From CAIWHR01 sp963843595 (GTDB lineage Bacteria > Pseudomonadota > Gammaproteobacteria > Burkholderiales > Casimicrobiaceae): 64,000 nt of DNA. Every line of letters starts with the position of its first letter. Position 1 is the first letter of the stretch. The notes beneath the pieces were generated by a model. That model was not told where the DNA came from and did not search any database. It saw only the letters and a program-made list of their open reading frames with translations. Of the stretch, positions 49,935 to 58,391 are shown one piece after another. Where the stretch lies: positions 407,099 through 471,098 of the forward strand of contig CAWJLG010000008.1 in the NCBI GenBank assembly GCA_963843595.1. Direction: 5' to 3'. Position numbers and translations under genes: made by a program.

Positions 49935-50636
49935 ATGCGCCGCATCTTTTCCCGCCCCGATTTCGTCGCCGGCGTGCGCGACATGACGCCGCCCCTGATC
50001 GGGATCTTTCCCTTCGGGCTCGTGTGCGGCGTCGCGGCGCAGACCGCCGGGCTCTCGCTGCTCGAGACCGCGGCGACGGCGGCCATCGTGTTCTCGGGCG
50101 CGGCGCAGATCGTCGCGAGCCAACTCATTGCTGCGCAGGCGCCGGTCGCCGTGATCGTGCTGACCTGCTTCGTCGTCGGCCTGCGTTTCCTCATGTACAG
50201 CGCGGCCATGGCACCGCATCTGAAGCCGCTGCCGTCGCGCTGGCGCCATCTGCTCGCCTTCGTGCTGACCGACCAGGCGTTTGCCGCGGCCATCCGCAAG
50301 TTCCGCGAATCGGGGAATCCGGGCATCGGCGCATCGTATTTCCTGGGCACCGGCGTGCTGCTCTGGTCGGCCTGGCTCGCGTCGAACCTCGTCGGCTTCC
50401 TCGTCGGCAACGTGATCCCGCACGCCTGGTCGCTCGATTTCATCGTTCCGCTGTGCTTTCTCGCTCTGCTGGTTCCCGCGCTCGAGGACGGGCCGACGCG
50501 CGTCGCGGCACTCGCTGCCGCCGTCGGGGTCGTAACGCTCGATGCGCTGCCGATGCGGCTGTCGCTGATCTGCGCCGGAGTCGTCGGCATTGCCGCGGGC
50601 CTCGTCGCGGAAGTCGTGCGCCGAGGCGCCCGATGA
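49935..50636 (+). CDS. azlC: AzlC family branched-chain amino acid permease
   Basis: This is the large subunit of the AzlCD exporter family, which pumps out branched-chain amino acids or their analogues. I chose the ATG at 49935 (MRRIFSRPDFVAGVRDMTPP), just after the hairpin repeat, giving 233 residues with about six helices. An upstream in-frame ATG lies inside the repeat and is not credible. Motifs: GIFPFGLVCGVAAQTAGLSL, FSGAAQIVASQLIAA, VVGLRFLMYSAAMAPHLKPL and LTDQAFAAAIRKF. The stop overlaps the azlD start by four bases. Confidence 0.93.
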   Translation: MRRIFSRPDFVAGVRDMTPPLIGIFPFGLVCGVAAQTAGLSLLETAATAAIVFSGAAQIVASQLIAAQAPVAVIVLTCFVVGLRFLMYSAAMAPHLKPLPSRWRHLLAFVLTDQAFAAAIRKFRESGNPGIGASYFLGTGVLLWSAWLASNLVGFLVGNVIPHAWSLDFIVPLCFLALLVPALEDGPTRVAALAAAVGVVTLDALPMRLSLICAGVVGIAAGLVAEVVRRGAR

Positions 50637-50977
50637 GCGGAACGCTGTCGCTGTGGATCGTGATTCTCGCCGTCGGCGCACTCAACTATCTGTCGCGCCT
50701 GTCGTTCATCGCGCTGTTCGCGCGCATCGAGATGCCGCCGCTCGTCGCGCGGGCGCTGCGATTCGTCCCCGCGGCGATGCTGACTGCGATTGTCGTGCCG
50801 GCGGTGGTGTTCGTCGCCCCGGGCAGCGTGGCGCTTGCGCCGCCGAATCCGAAGCTCGTCGCCGCGCTCGCGGCGGCGGCCGTCGCGTGGCGAACGCGGA
50901 GCCCGACGGCGACGATGATCGTGGGCATGGCAGCGCTGTGGCTCGCTCAGTGGCTGCTGCGCGCCGCGCCGGGCTGA
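50633..50977 (+). CDS. azlD: AzlD family branched-chain amino acid transport protein
   Basis: This is the small membrane partner of AzlC, 114 residues with four predicted helices. Motifs: LWIVILAVGALNYLSRLSFI, MPPLVARALRFVPAAMLTAI and VPAVVFVAPGSVAL. The paired AzlC/AzlD genes overlap by four bases (ATGA), as is usual. The family exports branched-chain amino acids; substrate choice here is unknown. It ends 43 bases before the moxR start. Confidence 0.92.
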   Translation: MSGTLSLWIVILAVGALNYLSRLSFIALFARIEMPPLVARALRFVPAAMLTAIVVPAVVFVAPGSVALAPPNPKLVAALAAAAVAWRTRSPTATMIVGMAALWLAQWLLRAAPG

Positions 50978-51020
50978 ATCGGCTACCATTTCCCCTTTCG
51001 CACTTCCGCAGGAACGCACC

Positions 51021-51863
51021 ATGCGCTTCGAAGGCACCGACACCTACGTCGCCACCCCCGACCTGATGCTCGCCGTCAACGCGGCGATCGCGCTCGAGCG
51101 GCCGCTGCTGGTCAAGGGCGAGCCCGGAACCGGCAAGACGATGCTGGCCGAGGAGGTCGCGCGTGCGCTGGGCAGGCCGCTCCTGCAATGGCACATCAAG
51201 TCGACGACGAAGGCGCAGCAGGGTATGTACGAGTACGACGCGGTGTCGCGGCTGCGCGATTCCCAGCTGGGCGACGACAAGGTCGCCGACATCGCCAATT
51301 ACATCAAGCGCGGCGTGCTCTGGGACGCGTTCGAGTCGGAGACGCCCGCCGTCGTCCTGATCGACGAGATCGACAAGGCCGACATCGAGTTCCCGAACGA
51401 CCTCCTGCGCGAGCTCGACCGGATGGAGTTCTACGTCTACGAGACCCAGCGCACGATCCAGGCCCGGCACCGGCCGCTGGTCGTCATCACGTCGAACAAC
51501 GAGAAGGAGCTGCCTGACGCGTTCCTGCGCCGCTGCTTCTTCCACTACATCCGCTTCCCGGACAAGGAGACGATGACGCGTATCGTCGACGTCCACTTCC
51601 CGGGCCTCAAGAAGGCGCTGCTGCAGGAGGCCATGGAAGTCTTCTTCGGCCTGCGCGAGGTCCCGGGCCTCAAGAAGAAGCCGTCGACCTCCGAGCTCCT
51701 CGACTGGCTGAAGCTCCTGCTCGCCGAGGACATCCCGCCGGAGGCGCTGAAGAGCTCGGACAGGAAGGTGATCATCCCGCCGCTGCACGGGGCGCTGCTC
51801 AAGAACGAGCAGGACGTGCATCTGTTCGAGCGCGTGGTGTTCATGGCGCGCAGCGGGCGCTGA
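51021..51863 (+). CDS. MoxR family AAA+ ATPase
   Basis: MoxR ATPases act as chaperones with VWA-domain partners to mature metal or cofactor enzymes. This 280-residue member starts at MRFEGTDTYVATPDLM and shows Walker A LVKGEPGTGKTMLAEEVARA, Walker B TPAVVLIDEIDKADIEFPND, sensor 1 VVITSNNEKELPDAFL and the arginine finger region RRCFFHYIRFPD. These match the MRP/CbbQ-like branch with a KSTTKAQQGMYEYDAVSRLR segment. The CoxE-like VWA gene at 52540 is its natural partner, but an acetyltransferase gene lies between them. The enzyme they serve is not in the window. Confidence 0.93.
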   Translation: MRFEGTDTYVATPDLMLAVNAAIALERPLLVKGEPGTGKTMLAEEVARALGRPLLQWHIKSTTKAQQGMYEYDAVSRLRDSQLGDDKVADIANYIKRGVLWDAFESETPAVVLIDEIDKADIEFPNDLLRELDRMEFYVYETQRTIQARHRPLVVITSNNEKELPDAFLRRCFFHYIRFPDKETMTRIVDVHFPGLKKALLQEAMEVFFGLREVPGLKKKPSTSELLDWLKLLLAEDIPPEALKSSDRKVIIPPLHGALLKNEQDVHLFERVVFMARSGR

Positions 51864-51904
51864 GCGGACGCGACCGGCACGCAACCCGCGGCGGAAGTGA
51901 CGCG

Positions 51905-52498
51905 ATGGCATTCGTCGAACCGGTCAGCCTCGCCGGCACGCACGTGGGGCTGGAGCCGCTTGCAAAGGGGCATGCGGACGGACTCAAGGCGGCGGCGGCC
52001 GACGGCGAGCTGTGGAAGCTCTGGTACACGAGCGTTCCGGCGCCGGAGCGCGTCGCGGCGTGGATCGACGCGGCGCTGGAGATGCGCGACAAGGCCGGCG
52101 CGCTGCCGTTCGTCATCCGCGAGGCGGCTACCGGCGCCATCGTCGGCAGTACGCGCTACTTCAACGTCGACGGCGCTAATCGCCGGCTGGAGATCGGCCA
52201 TACCTGGCACGCGAAACGCGTCCAGCGAACCGCCGTCAACACGGAGGCGAAGCTGCTCCTGCTCACGCACGCGTTCGAGACGCTCGATTGCGTCGCCGTC
52301 GAGTTCCGCACGCATTTCTTCAACTTCGCATCGCGGGATGCGATCGCGCGGTTGGGCGCGAAGCAGGACGGCATCCTGCGCAGCCACCAGATCCTGCCCG
52401 ACGGCAGCCTGCGCGACACAGTCGTGTTCAGCATCATCGCGCCCGAGTGGCCGGCGGCGAAGCGCAACCTCGTGTGGCGGCTAGAGCGGCCGCGATAG
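51905..52498 (+). CDS. GNAT family N-acetyltransferase (RimJ/RimL-like)
   Basis: A 197-residue GNAT acetyltransferase. The start is ATG at 51905 (MAFVEPVSLAGTHVGLEPLA). The fold is visible from LPFVIREAATGAIVGSTRYF, the acetyl-CoA region RLEIGHTWHAKRVQRTAVNT, and EFRTHFFNFASRDAIARLGA. This pattern (GHTW...N.EAK...R...FN..S...R.GA) is the RimJ/RimL and YjdJ-type branch that often acetylates small molecules or protein N-termini. It sits between moxR and its VWA partner gene, interrupting that usual pair. The substrate is unknown. Confidence 0.87.
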   Translation: MAFVEPVSLAGTHVGLEPLAKGHADGLKAAAADGELWKLWYTSVPAPERVAAWIDAALEMRDKAGALPFVIREAATGAIVGSTRYFNVDGANRRLEIGHTWHAKRVQRTAVNTEAKLLLLTHAFETLDCVAVEFRTHFFNFASRDAIARLGAKQDGILRSHQILPDGSLRDTVVFSIIAPEWPAAKRNLVWRLERPR

Positions 52499-52539
52499 CC
52501 CGTCGTCCAGGCCCTCTCCGGTGAGAGAAGGGGACACAG

Positions 52540-53715
52540 ATGCTCATCGATTTCTTCCTCCACCTGAAGTCCGCGCGGCTGCCGGTCTCCACGCGCGAGT
52601 TCCTCACACTGCTCGAAGCGCTGGAGAAGAACGTGGTGTCGCTGTCGCTCGACGACTTCTATCACCTTGCCCGGGCAACGCTGGTCAAGGACGAGGCGCA
52701 GTTCGATCGCTACGACCTGGCGTTCGCGTCGTACTTCAAGGGCGTGAATGCGATCTTCGACGTCCGGGCCGAGATTCCCGAGGAATGGCTGAGGAAGGAG
52801 TTCGAGCGGCTCATGACCGAGGAGGACCGGAAGAAGGTCGAGGCCCTCGGGGGCTGGGACAAGCTGATGGAGACGTTCAAGAAGCGCCTGGAGGAGCAGA
52901 AGGGTCGGCACGCGGGCGGCTCGAAGTGGATCGGCACCGGCGGCACCAGTCCGTTCGGCGCCTACGGTTACAACCCGGAAGGCATTCGCATCGGCCAGCA
53001 GGGCAGCGGTGCGAAGAGCGCGGTCAAGGTGTGGGACGAGCGCTCGTTCCGGAATCTGGACGGCGACGTCGAGCTCAACACGCGCAACCTCAAGGTCGCG
53101 CTGCGCAAGCTCCGCCGCTTCGCGCGCGAGGGGGTGCCCGAGGAACTCGACCTCGAAGGCACGATCGAGGGCACCGCGAAGAACGCCGGCTGGCTCGATC
53201 TGCACCTCGTTCCCGAGCGGCGCAATCGCGTCAAGGTGCTGCTGTTCCTCGACGTCGGCGGGTCGATGGATCCGCACGTCGAGGCCTGCGAGGAACTGTT
53301 CTCGGCGGCGAAGACCGAGTTCCGCCATCTCGAATACTTCTACTTCCACAACTGCGTCTACGACCACGTGTGGCGCGACAATGCGCGCCGTCGCCACGAG
53401 CGGGTCGCGGTTCCGGACCTGCTCCACAAGTACGGTCCGGACTGGAAGCTCATCTTCGTCGGCGACGCGGCGATGAGCCCCTACGAGCTGCTGCAGTCCG
53501 GCGGCAGTGTCGAATACATGAACGACGAGCCCGGCGTGGTCTGGCTCAAGCGTCTCGTCGACCACTATCGCCGCGTGATCTGGTGGAACCCGGAGCCCGT
53601 CCGGGGCTGGGAATACACCCGCTCGACGCAGATCGTCCTGCAGGTGCTGGGGCCCCGGATGTTCCCGCTGACGCTCGACGGCGTCGCGCGCGGCATCGAC
53701 GCGTTGCGCCACTGA
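52540..53715 (+). CDS. CoxE-like VWA domain protein (MoxR partner)
   Basis: This 391-residue cytoplasmic protein has a C-terminal von Willebrand A domain. The N-terminus (MLIDFFLHLKSARLPVSTRE) and the middle region ARATLVKDEAQFDRYDLAFA match the VWA/CoxE family that works with MoxR ATPases. A glycine-rich hinge (GTGGTSPFGAYGYNPEG) links to the VWA domain. The MIDAS motif reads LLFLDVGGSMDPH. The canonical DxSxS is DxGxS here, so the first serine ligand is missing. Other VWA positions are seen in VGDAAMSPYELLQSGG and the final WEYTRSTQIVLQVLG. It lies directly after the acetyltransferase. Confidence 0.88.
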   Translation: MLIDFFLHLKSARLPVSTREFLTLLEALEKNVVSLSLDDFYHLARATLVKDEAQFDRYDLAFASYFKGVNAIFDVRAEIPEEWLRKEFERLMTEEDRKKVEALGGWDKLMETFKKRLEEQKGRHAGGSKWIGTGGTSPFGAYGYNPEGIRIGQQGSGAKSAVKVWDERSFRNLDGDVELNTRNLKVALRKLRRFAREGVPEELDLEGTIEGTAKNAGWLDLHLVPERRNRVKVLLFLDVGGSMDPHVEACEELFSAAKTEFRHLEYFYFHNCVYDHVWRDNARRRHERVAVPDLLHKYGPDWKLIFVGDAAMSPYELLQSGGSVEYMNDEPGVVWLKRLVDHYRRVIWWNPEPVRGWEYTRSTQIVLQVLGPRMFPLTLDGVARGIDALRH

Positions 53716-53721
53716 TCCGCG

Positions 53722-54591
53722 ATGGCGAACGCCTGGCGCGACGTGGTCGTGCAGATGATCGGCGGCGAAACCGGCGCGCCGCGCTGGGTGTCGCTGGGCG
53801 GCAGCTCGCTCAACGAGCTCTGGCGCGTCGACCTCGGCGCGAATGCCTACTTCGTGAAGGCCAACGTCGCCTCGCGCCTGCCGATGCTGCAGGCCGAGGC
53901 GGATGGTCTGCGCGAGCTCGGGCAGGCGAAGGCGATTCGCGTTCCCGCGCCCGCGGCCTGCGGGAAGGCCCATGGGGCATCGTTCCTCGCGCTCGAATGG
54001 CTGGACTTCGGCGCCGGCGGGCGCGACGCGACCCTCGGCCGGGCGCTCGCGCAGCTCCACCGCACGACCGCGCCCCAGTTCGGCTGGTACCGCGACAACA
54101 CGATCGGCACGACGCCGCAGTCGAATCCCTGGTGCGACGACTGGGCGGAGTTCTTCCGCGACTGCCGGATCGCGCCACAGCTCGCCCTCGCCCGCCGGCA
54201 CGATCGCAAGGAGCTGCAGCGCGATGGGCAGGCGCTGCTCGCCGCGATTCCGGTTCTGCTGGCGGGCTATTCGCCGGTGCCATCGCTGGTCCACGGCGAC
54301 TTGTGGTCCGGCAACGCGGCGCGCCTCGCCCGCGGCGAGCCGGTGATCTTCGACCCGGCCTGCTACTACGGCGACCGCGAAACCGACCTGGCGATGGCGG
54401 AGCTCTTCGGCGGCTTCGACGAGTCCTTCTTCGTCGCCTACCGCGAGATCTGGCCGGCGGATCCGGGCTACGCGACGCGGCGCACGCTCTATAACCTGTA
54501 CCACATCCTGAACCACCTCAACCTCTTCGGTGCCGGCTACCTCGCGCGTGCCGAAGCGATGATCGGGCGGCTGCTGGCGGAAGTCCGCTGA
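53722..54591 (+). CDS. Fructosamine kinase family protein
   Basis: This 289-residue kinase phosphorylates sugar adducts on lysine (fructosamine- or ribulosamine-type), which lets glycated proteins decompose. The start is ATG at 53722, six bases after the VWA gene stop. Motifs: SLGGSSLNELWRVDLGANAY, the ATP lysine FVKANVASRLPML, FLALEWLDFGAGG, the catalytic loop SLVHGDLWSGNAARL and the metal-binding FDPACYYGDRETDLAM, then ELFGGFDESFF. These match YniA/FN3K family members. The family often has no operon partners. Confidence 0.92.
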   Translation: MANAWRDVVVQMIGGETGAPRWVSLGGSSLNELWRVDLGANAYFVKANVASRLPMLQAEADGLRELGQAKAIRVPAPAACGKAHGASFLALEWLDFGAGGRDATLGRALAQLHRTTAPQFGWYRDNTIGTTPQSNPWCDDWAEFFRDCRIAPQLALARRHDRKELQRDGQALLAAIPVLLAGYSPVPSLVHGDLWSGNAARLARGEPVIFDPACYYGDRETDLAMAELFGGFDESFFVAYREIWPADPGYATRRTLYNLYHILNHLNLFGAGYLARAEAMIGRLLAEVR

Positions 54592-54698
54592 CGGCGGCAG
54601 CGGTGCCTCGCAGGTGTGGCCGACGCTGCATGTCGCGTGGTAGCGTAGCTCCGCCCGTCGCCGATGGCGGGGGAGGCGCACAACTCCGGGGATACGCG

Positions 54699-55169
54699 AT
54701 GGAACGGATCACGATGGCGATCGACGAGGCGCTGGCAAAGGAATTCGACGCGCTGATCGCGAAGCGCGGCTACGCCAGCCGCTCCGAGGCGATGCGCGAC
54801 CTGCTGCGCCGCGAGATCGAGGCGAACCGCGTCAGGTACGAGGCGAAGAGCTACTGCGTGGCGAGCCTGTCCTACGTCTACAACCACCACGTGCGCGACC
54901 TGGCCGAGCGGCTGACCGGCGCGCAGCACGAGCACCACGACCTGGTGGTCGCGACGATGCACGTGCACCTCGATCACGAGCACTGTCTCGAGACGGTGGC
55001 GTTGAAAGGCCCGACCGCCGCCGTGCGGTCGTTCGCGCAGCGGATCGAGGCCGAACGCGGCGTACGTCACACGCAGATCAACCTCATCACCGTCGAACCG
55101 GGCGACAAGCACGTCATGCCGGGCGCCCACCAGCACCACGGCCACATGCACCTGATTCCGCGGTCCTGA
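54699..55169 (+). CDS. nikR: Nickel-responsive transcriptional regulator NikR
   Basis: NikR is a ribbon-helix-helix repressor that binds DNA when loaded with nickel. The start at 54699 (MERITMAIDEALAKEFDALI) gives 156 residues. The RHH DNA-binding half ends near SEAMRDLLRREIEA. The regulatory half has the nickel ligands: the histidine in AQHEHHDLVV, and the HxH and cysteine of TMHVHLDHEHCLE, matching His76, His87, His89 and Cys95 of E. coli NikR. The adjacent nickel permease at 55278 is its likely target. A perfect palindrome lies 86 bases before the permease start. Confidence 0.95.
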   Translation: MERITMAIDEALAKEFDALIAKRGYASRSEAMRDLLRREIEANRVRYEAKSYCVASLSYVYNHHVRDLAERLTGAQHEHHDLVVATMHVHLDHEHCLETVALKGPTAAVRSFAQRIEAERGVRHTQINLITVEPGDKHVMPGAHQHHGHMHLIPRS

Positions 55170-55179
55170 TCCAGGTCAA
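55166..55179 (+). promoter_or_regulatory. FNR/Anr-like box between nikR and the nickel permease
   Basis: CTGATCCAGGTCAA overlaps the nikR stop and differs by one base from the TTGATCCAGGTCAA box found upstream of nrdD in this window. It also forms the loop side of a 7-base hairpin (CCTGATC, 55165-55171, with GATCAGG, 55180-55186). It lies 99 bases before the permease start. E. coli nik genes are FNR-activated, so an oxygen-controlled nickel uptake promoter is plausible. Confidence 0.4.
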
Positions 55180-55216
55180 GATCAGGGGCGTTTCCGGGGC
55201 TTGTGCCACGGTAGGA

Positions 55217-55231
55217 AAATGTGTCACATTT
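55217..55231 (+). promoter_or_regulatory. Perfect palindrome upstream of the nickel permease, candidate NikR operator
   Basis: AAATGTGTCACATTT has 7-base perfect arms and a one-base centre. It lies 47 bases before the permease ATG (55278) and downstream of nikR. Its arms do not match the E. coli NikR half-site GTATGA. It is offered as the operator because of position and symmetry; another repressor is possible. Confidence 0.4.
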
Positions 55232-55277
55232 GTCCCACCCCCGCTTTCGAGTGGATTATCGGAATAGGCCGCCCGCG

Positions 55278-56099
55278 ATGGATGCATTGCCTGCCACCTG
55301 GACCGCGCTGTGCGCGCTCGCGTTCGTGCTCGGCGTTCGCCACGGCTTCGACGCCGATCATCTGGCGACGATCGACGGCCTGACGCGCTACAACGCACGG
55401 ACCAATCCAGCGCTGTCGCGGCTGTGCGGGGCACTCTTCTCGCTGGGTCACGGGGTCGTCGTGGGCGTCGTCGCGCTGGCCGCCGGCACGTTGTCGGCGG
55501 GTTGGCAGACGCCGGGCTGGCTCGAGGTCACCGGTGTGGGCGTGTCGGTCGCATTCCTGTTCGGGCTCGCATTTCTCAATCTGCGCGCGGTGCTGACGAC
55601 CGATCCGCTGGCCGTTGTCGCGCCGGCGGGCCTCAAGTCGCAATGGCTCGGCCGCGTGGTCACGGTGCGCCGGCCGTGGGCGGTTGCCGCCGTCGGTGCG
55701 CTGTTCGCGTTGTCGTTCGACACCGTGTCCCAGGCCGCGCTGTTCGCGCTGGCGGCGAGCCGTTTCGGGGGCGTGCCCGAGGCGATGCTTGTCGCCGGGC
55801 TGTTCGTGCTCGGCATGCTCGTCGTCGACGGGATCAACGGCGTCTGGATCAGCCGGCTGATCCGCCGTGCCGACCGCACCGCGGCGATCGCGTCGCGGGT
55901 CATGGCGCTCACCGTGGCGGGGATCAGCCTCGCGGTGGGCCTGCTGACCGTCGCCAGATTGCTGCTTCCCGCGGTCGATGCGTGGTCCGACGGCCGCGAG
56001 CTCATGCAGGGCGCCGCCGTGGTCGCCGGCGTGCTCACCGCGTTCGTCGTCGGCATGCTCGCGGCGAGGCGGCACGCGCTCGCGATCGCGCGGGGCTGA
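55278..56099 (+). CDS. NiCoT family nickel/cobalt permease
   Basis: This inner-membrane high-affinity nickel or cobalt importer has 273 residues and about eight predicted helices. The start is MDALPATWTALCALAFVLGV (55278). The signature motifs are present: RHGFDADHLATIDGLTR (HX4DH), LFSLGHGVVVGVVALAAG, and ALSFDTVSQAALFALAAS, followed by LVAGLFVLGMLVVDGINGVW. It lies 108 bases after nikR and reads in the same direction, so nickel repression through NikR is expected. No nickel enzyme is encoded in the window. The second hairpin repeat starts 11 bases after its stop. Confidence 0.9.
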   Translation: MDALPATWTALCALAFVLGVRHGFDADHLATIDGLTRYNARTNPALSRLCGALFSLGHGVVVGVVALAAGTLSAGWQTPGWLEVTGVGVSVAFLFGLAFLNLRAVLTTDPLAVVAPAGLKSQWLGRVVTVRRPWAVAAVGALFALSFDTVSQAALFALAASRFGGVPEAMLVAGLFVLGMLVVDGINGVWISRLIRRADRTAAIASRVMALTVAGISLAVGLLTVARLLLPAVDAWSDGRELMQGAAVVAGVLTAFVVGMLAARRHALAIARG

Positions 56100-56110
56100 C
56101 GCGACGAAAT

Positions 56111-56182
56111 TTGGGGTCAGAGACGAATTCTCGGCGCGTTTGCCGGCGCTACACCGTCGGGAGAATTCGTCTCTGACCCCAA
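56111..56182. repeat. Long hairpin, REP-like repeat element, copy 2
   Basis: Perfect 22-base inverted arms (56111-56132 and 56161-56182) contain the core GGGGTCAGAGACGAATT and its complement, with a 28-base loop. Its core differs from copy 1 (49838-49922) by GAGA against GATA. It lies between the convergent nickel permease and dioxygenase genes. The dioxygenase reading frame passes through the loop and stops in the left arm, so the element supplies the final 21 residues of that protein. Confidence 0.85.
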
Positions 56183-57063
56183 GGCCCGGACGAACGTCGG
56201 TGCCAGCACGGCGTGGGCCGTGAGCGCAGGTTCCTTCACCGTGATTCGCCAGAGCGTGCGCGGGTCGTCGGGGTCGATCAGCGTGGCCGAGTGCAGCAGC
56301 GACGCGTTGTCCCAGATGACGACGTCGCCGACGCCGTACGCGAAGCTCAGCTGGTACTTCGGCTGCGTCGCGTGCGCGGCCAGCTCGTCGAGAAGCCCCA
56401 CCGCCTCGTCGTCCGGCATCCCGACGAGGCCGTAGGAGCTGCCCGACACCGCATAGAGCGCGCGGCGTCCGGTGACCGGGTGCGTGCGCACGACCGGGTG
56501 CGTGATCAGCGGCATCTTCGCCTTCTGCTCGTCGGTGAGCGTCGAGGCGGCGGTGCGGCTCTCGTTCTCGTCGACTTTGCGGTTGCCGTAGTGATGCACG
56601 GCAACGAGCGGATCGATGCGCCGCTTCATTGCGCCGGGGAGGTCGTCATAGGCGGCGTACTGATTGGCGAAGAGCGTGTTGCCGCCGCGCTTCGGCACCT
56701 CGATCGAATACAGCGTGGTCGCCCGCGCCGGCACCTGCAGGTACGAGTAGTCGGAGTGAAAATAAGTGCCTGCGTCGGCAAGGCCCAGCGGCACGCCGTT
56801 GTTCTTGCGGTTGGACAGGATCAGGATGTCCGGATCGTCCGGGTGATGGAACTGGTCGATGACGTGCGGTTCGGGCGGACCGAAGCGGCGCGCCCACGCC
56901 GCGAACTGTGGCGGCGTGAGCTCGCTGGCCGCGCACCGCCAGCACCTGGCCGCGGAAGAATGCCGACTCGATCGCGGCGAACGTCGCCTCGGACAGCGGC
57001 AGCGACAGGTCGATGTCCAGCCACTTCGAGGCCGAAGCCCTCGGACAGAGCGGTGAAATTCAT
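56117..57063 (-). CDS. TauD/TfdA family Fe(II)/2-oxoglutarate dioxygenase, two frameshifts
   Basis: This non-heme iron dioxygenase of the taurine/2,4-D type hydroxylates a small organic acid or sulfonate. The start is at 57063 (MNFTALSEGFGLEVAG). Two extra bases (near 57016 and 56924) break the frame; the corrected join reads IDLSLPLSEATFAAIESAFF, then RGQ-ELTPPQFAAWARRFGPP. The metal triad is visible: HxD in TYFHSDYSYLQ, the distal histidine in NASLLHSATL and the 2-oxoglutarate arginine in RTLWRITVKE. The span of 947 bases is two over a multiple of three; the corrected product is ~314 residues. The last 21 residues are encoded by the hairpin repeat. It follows the TRAP transporter genes, so the transported compound is its likely substrate. 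Confidence 0.87.
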
Positions 57064-57070
57064 CACGTTC

Positions 57071-58391
57071 CTATTTCAGGAAGTCGGGACGCAGCAGCCG
57101 CGGCAGCAGCAGCGGAATCTCGGGCCAGACGATCAACGCCGCCAGCACGAGCAGCATCGGCACCAGCATGATCATCGTGTCCTTGAGCGCGTAGCGCAGG
57201 CGCACCTTGGCGATCGCGCAGGAGATCATCAGGCACAGCCCGTACGGCGGGGTGACGAGCCCGAACGCGAGCGCGACGATCCCGATGATCGCGAACGACA
57301 CCGGGTGCATGTTGACCGAGGCGGCTAGCGGCTGCAGCGTCGTGCCGACGATGATGATGGCGGGAATCGCGTCGAGGAAGCAGCCCACGACGAGGAACAC
57401 CAGCGCGATGAAGAAGCCGACGCCGATGATCCCGAGGCCCCAGGAGGTCACGTTCTCGAGCAGCGCCTTCGGGATCTGGAAATAGGCGAGCAGCCAACCG
57501 AACACCGACGCGGTGCCCACGCAGAACAGCGCGATGGCCGAGAGCTTTCCCGTTTCGAGCAGCGCCGTCCAGAGGTGATGGCGATCCATTTCCCGGTAGA
57601 AGAAGATCGACAGCACGGCGGCGTAGATGACCGCGGCCGCCGCGGACTCCGTGGCCGTGAACCAGCCGAGCAGGATGCCGCCGACGACGATGAACGGCGT
57701 GAACAGCGCCGGGACCGCGATCATCGCCGCGTCGAGGAACTCCTTCAGCGTCGCGCGCGGGTACGTCGGGTAGTGCCGGATCTTGGCGTAGACGTGCACG
57801 GTCGCCATTTGCGCGAGCCCGAGCAGCATCCCGGGGATGACCCCGGCGAGGTAGAGCGCGCCGATCGACACCGACAGCACGCCGCCCCACACGACCATCA
57901 GGATCGACGGTGGAATGATGACGGCGAGCACCGCCGAGACTGCGGTGATCGCGATCGAGAAGCGAGAGGTCGTAGCCTTCCTTGACCTGCGCTTCGATGA
58001 AGATCTTGCCCTGGCTCGCCGCATCCGCCGTGGACGAACCCGAGATGCCGGCGAAAAAGACTGACAGCAGCACGTTGATCTGCGCCAGCGCCCCGGGGAA
58101 ATTGCCCACCATGGTGCGTGACAGCCGGACCAGCCGGTCGGTGATCCCGCCGACGTTCATCAGGTTGGCGGTGAGCAGGAAGAACGGCACCGCGAGCAGG
58201 ATGAACGAGTTGTAGGCCTTGAACGTCGCGTTGAACACGACCATCGGCGACAACCGCGGCTCGATGAACAGCACCGGAAGACAAGCGAGACCGAGCGCGA
58301 AGGCGACCGGTACGCGGAGGATCATCAGCGCGAAAAACGTGCCGAACAGCAGGAGCGCCGCGACGCCCGGCGTCAGTGCAGCGCCGCTCAT
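57071..58391 (-). CDS. dctM: TRAP transporter large permease DctM, one frameshift
   Basis: This is the large (~439 residues corrected) membrane subunit of a TRAP importer, with about 12 helices. Motifs: LRVPVAFALGLACLPVLFIE, GIVPGM-like LAGVIPGMLLGLAQ, VFFAGISGSSTADAASQGKI and GLVTPPYGLCLMISCAIAKV. One extra base near 57962 breaks the frame between SQGKIFIEAQVKEGYDLS and FSIAITAVSAVLAVIIPPSI. The span is one over a multiple of three. Its start overlaps the small permease stop by four bases. The substrate is probably an organic acid that the dioxygenase then oxidises. Confidence 0.92.
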
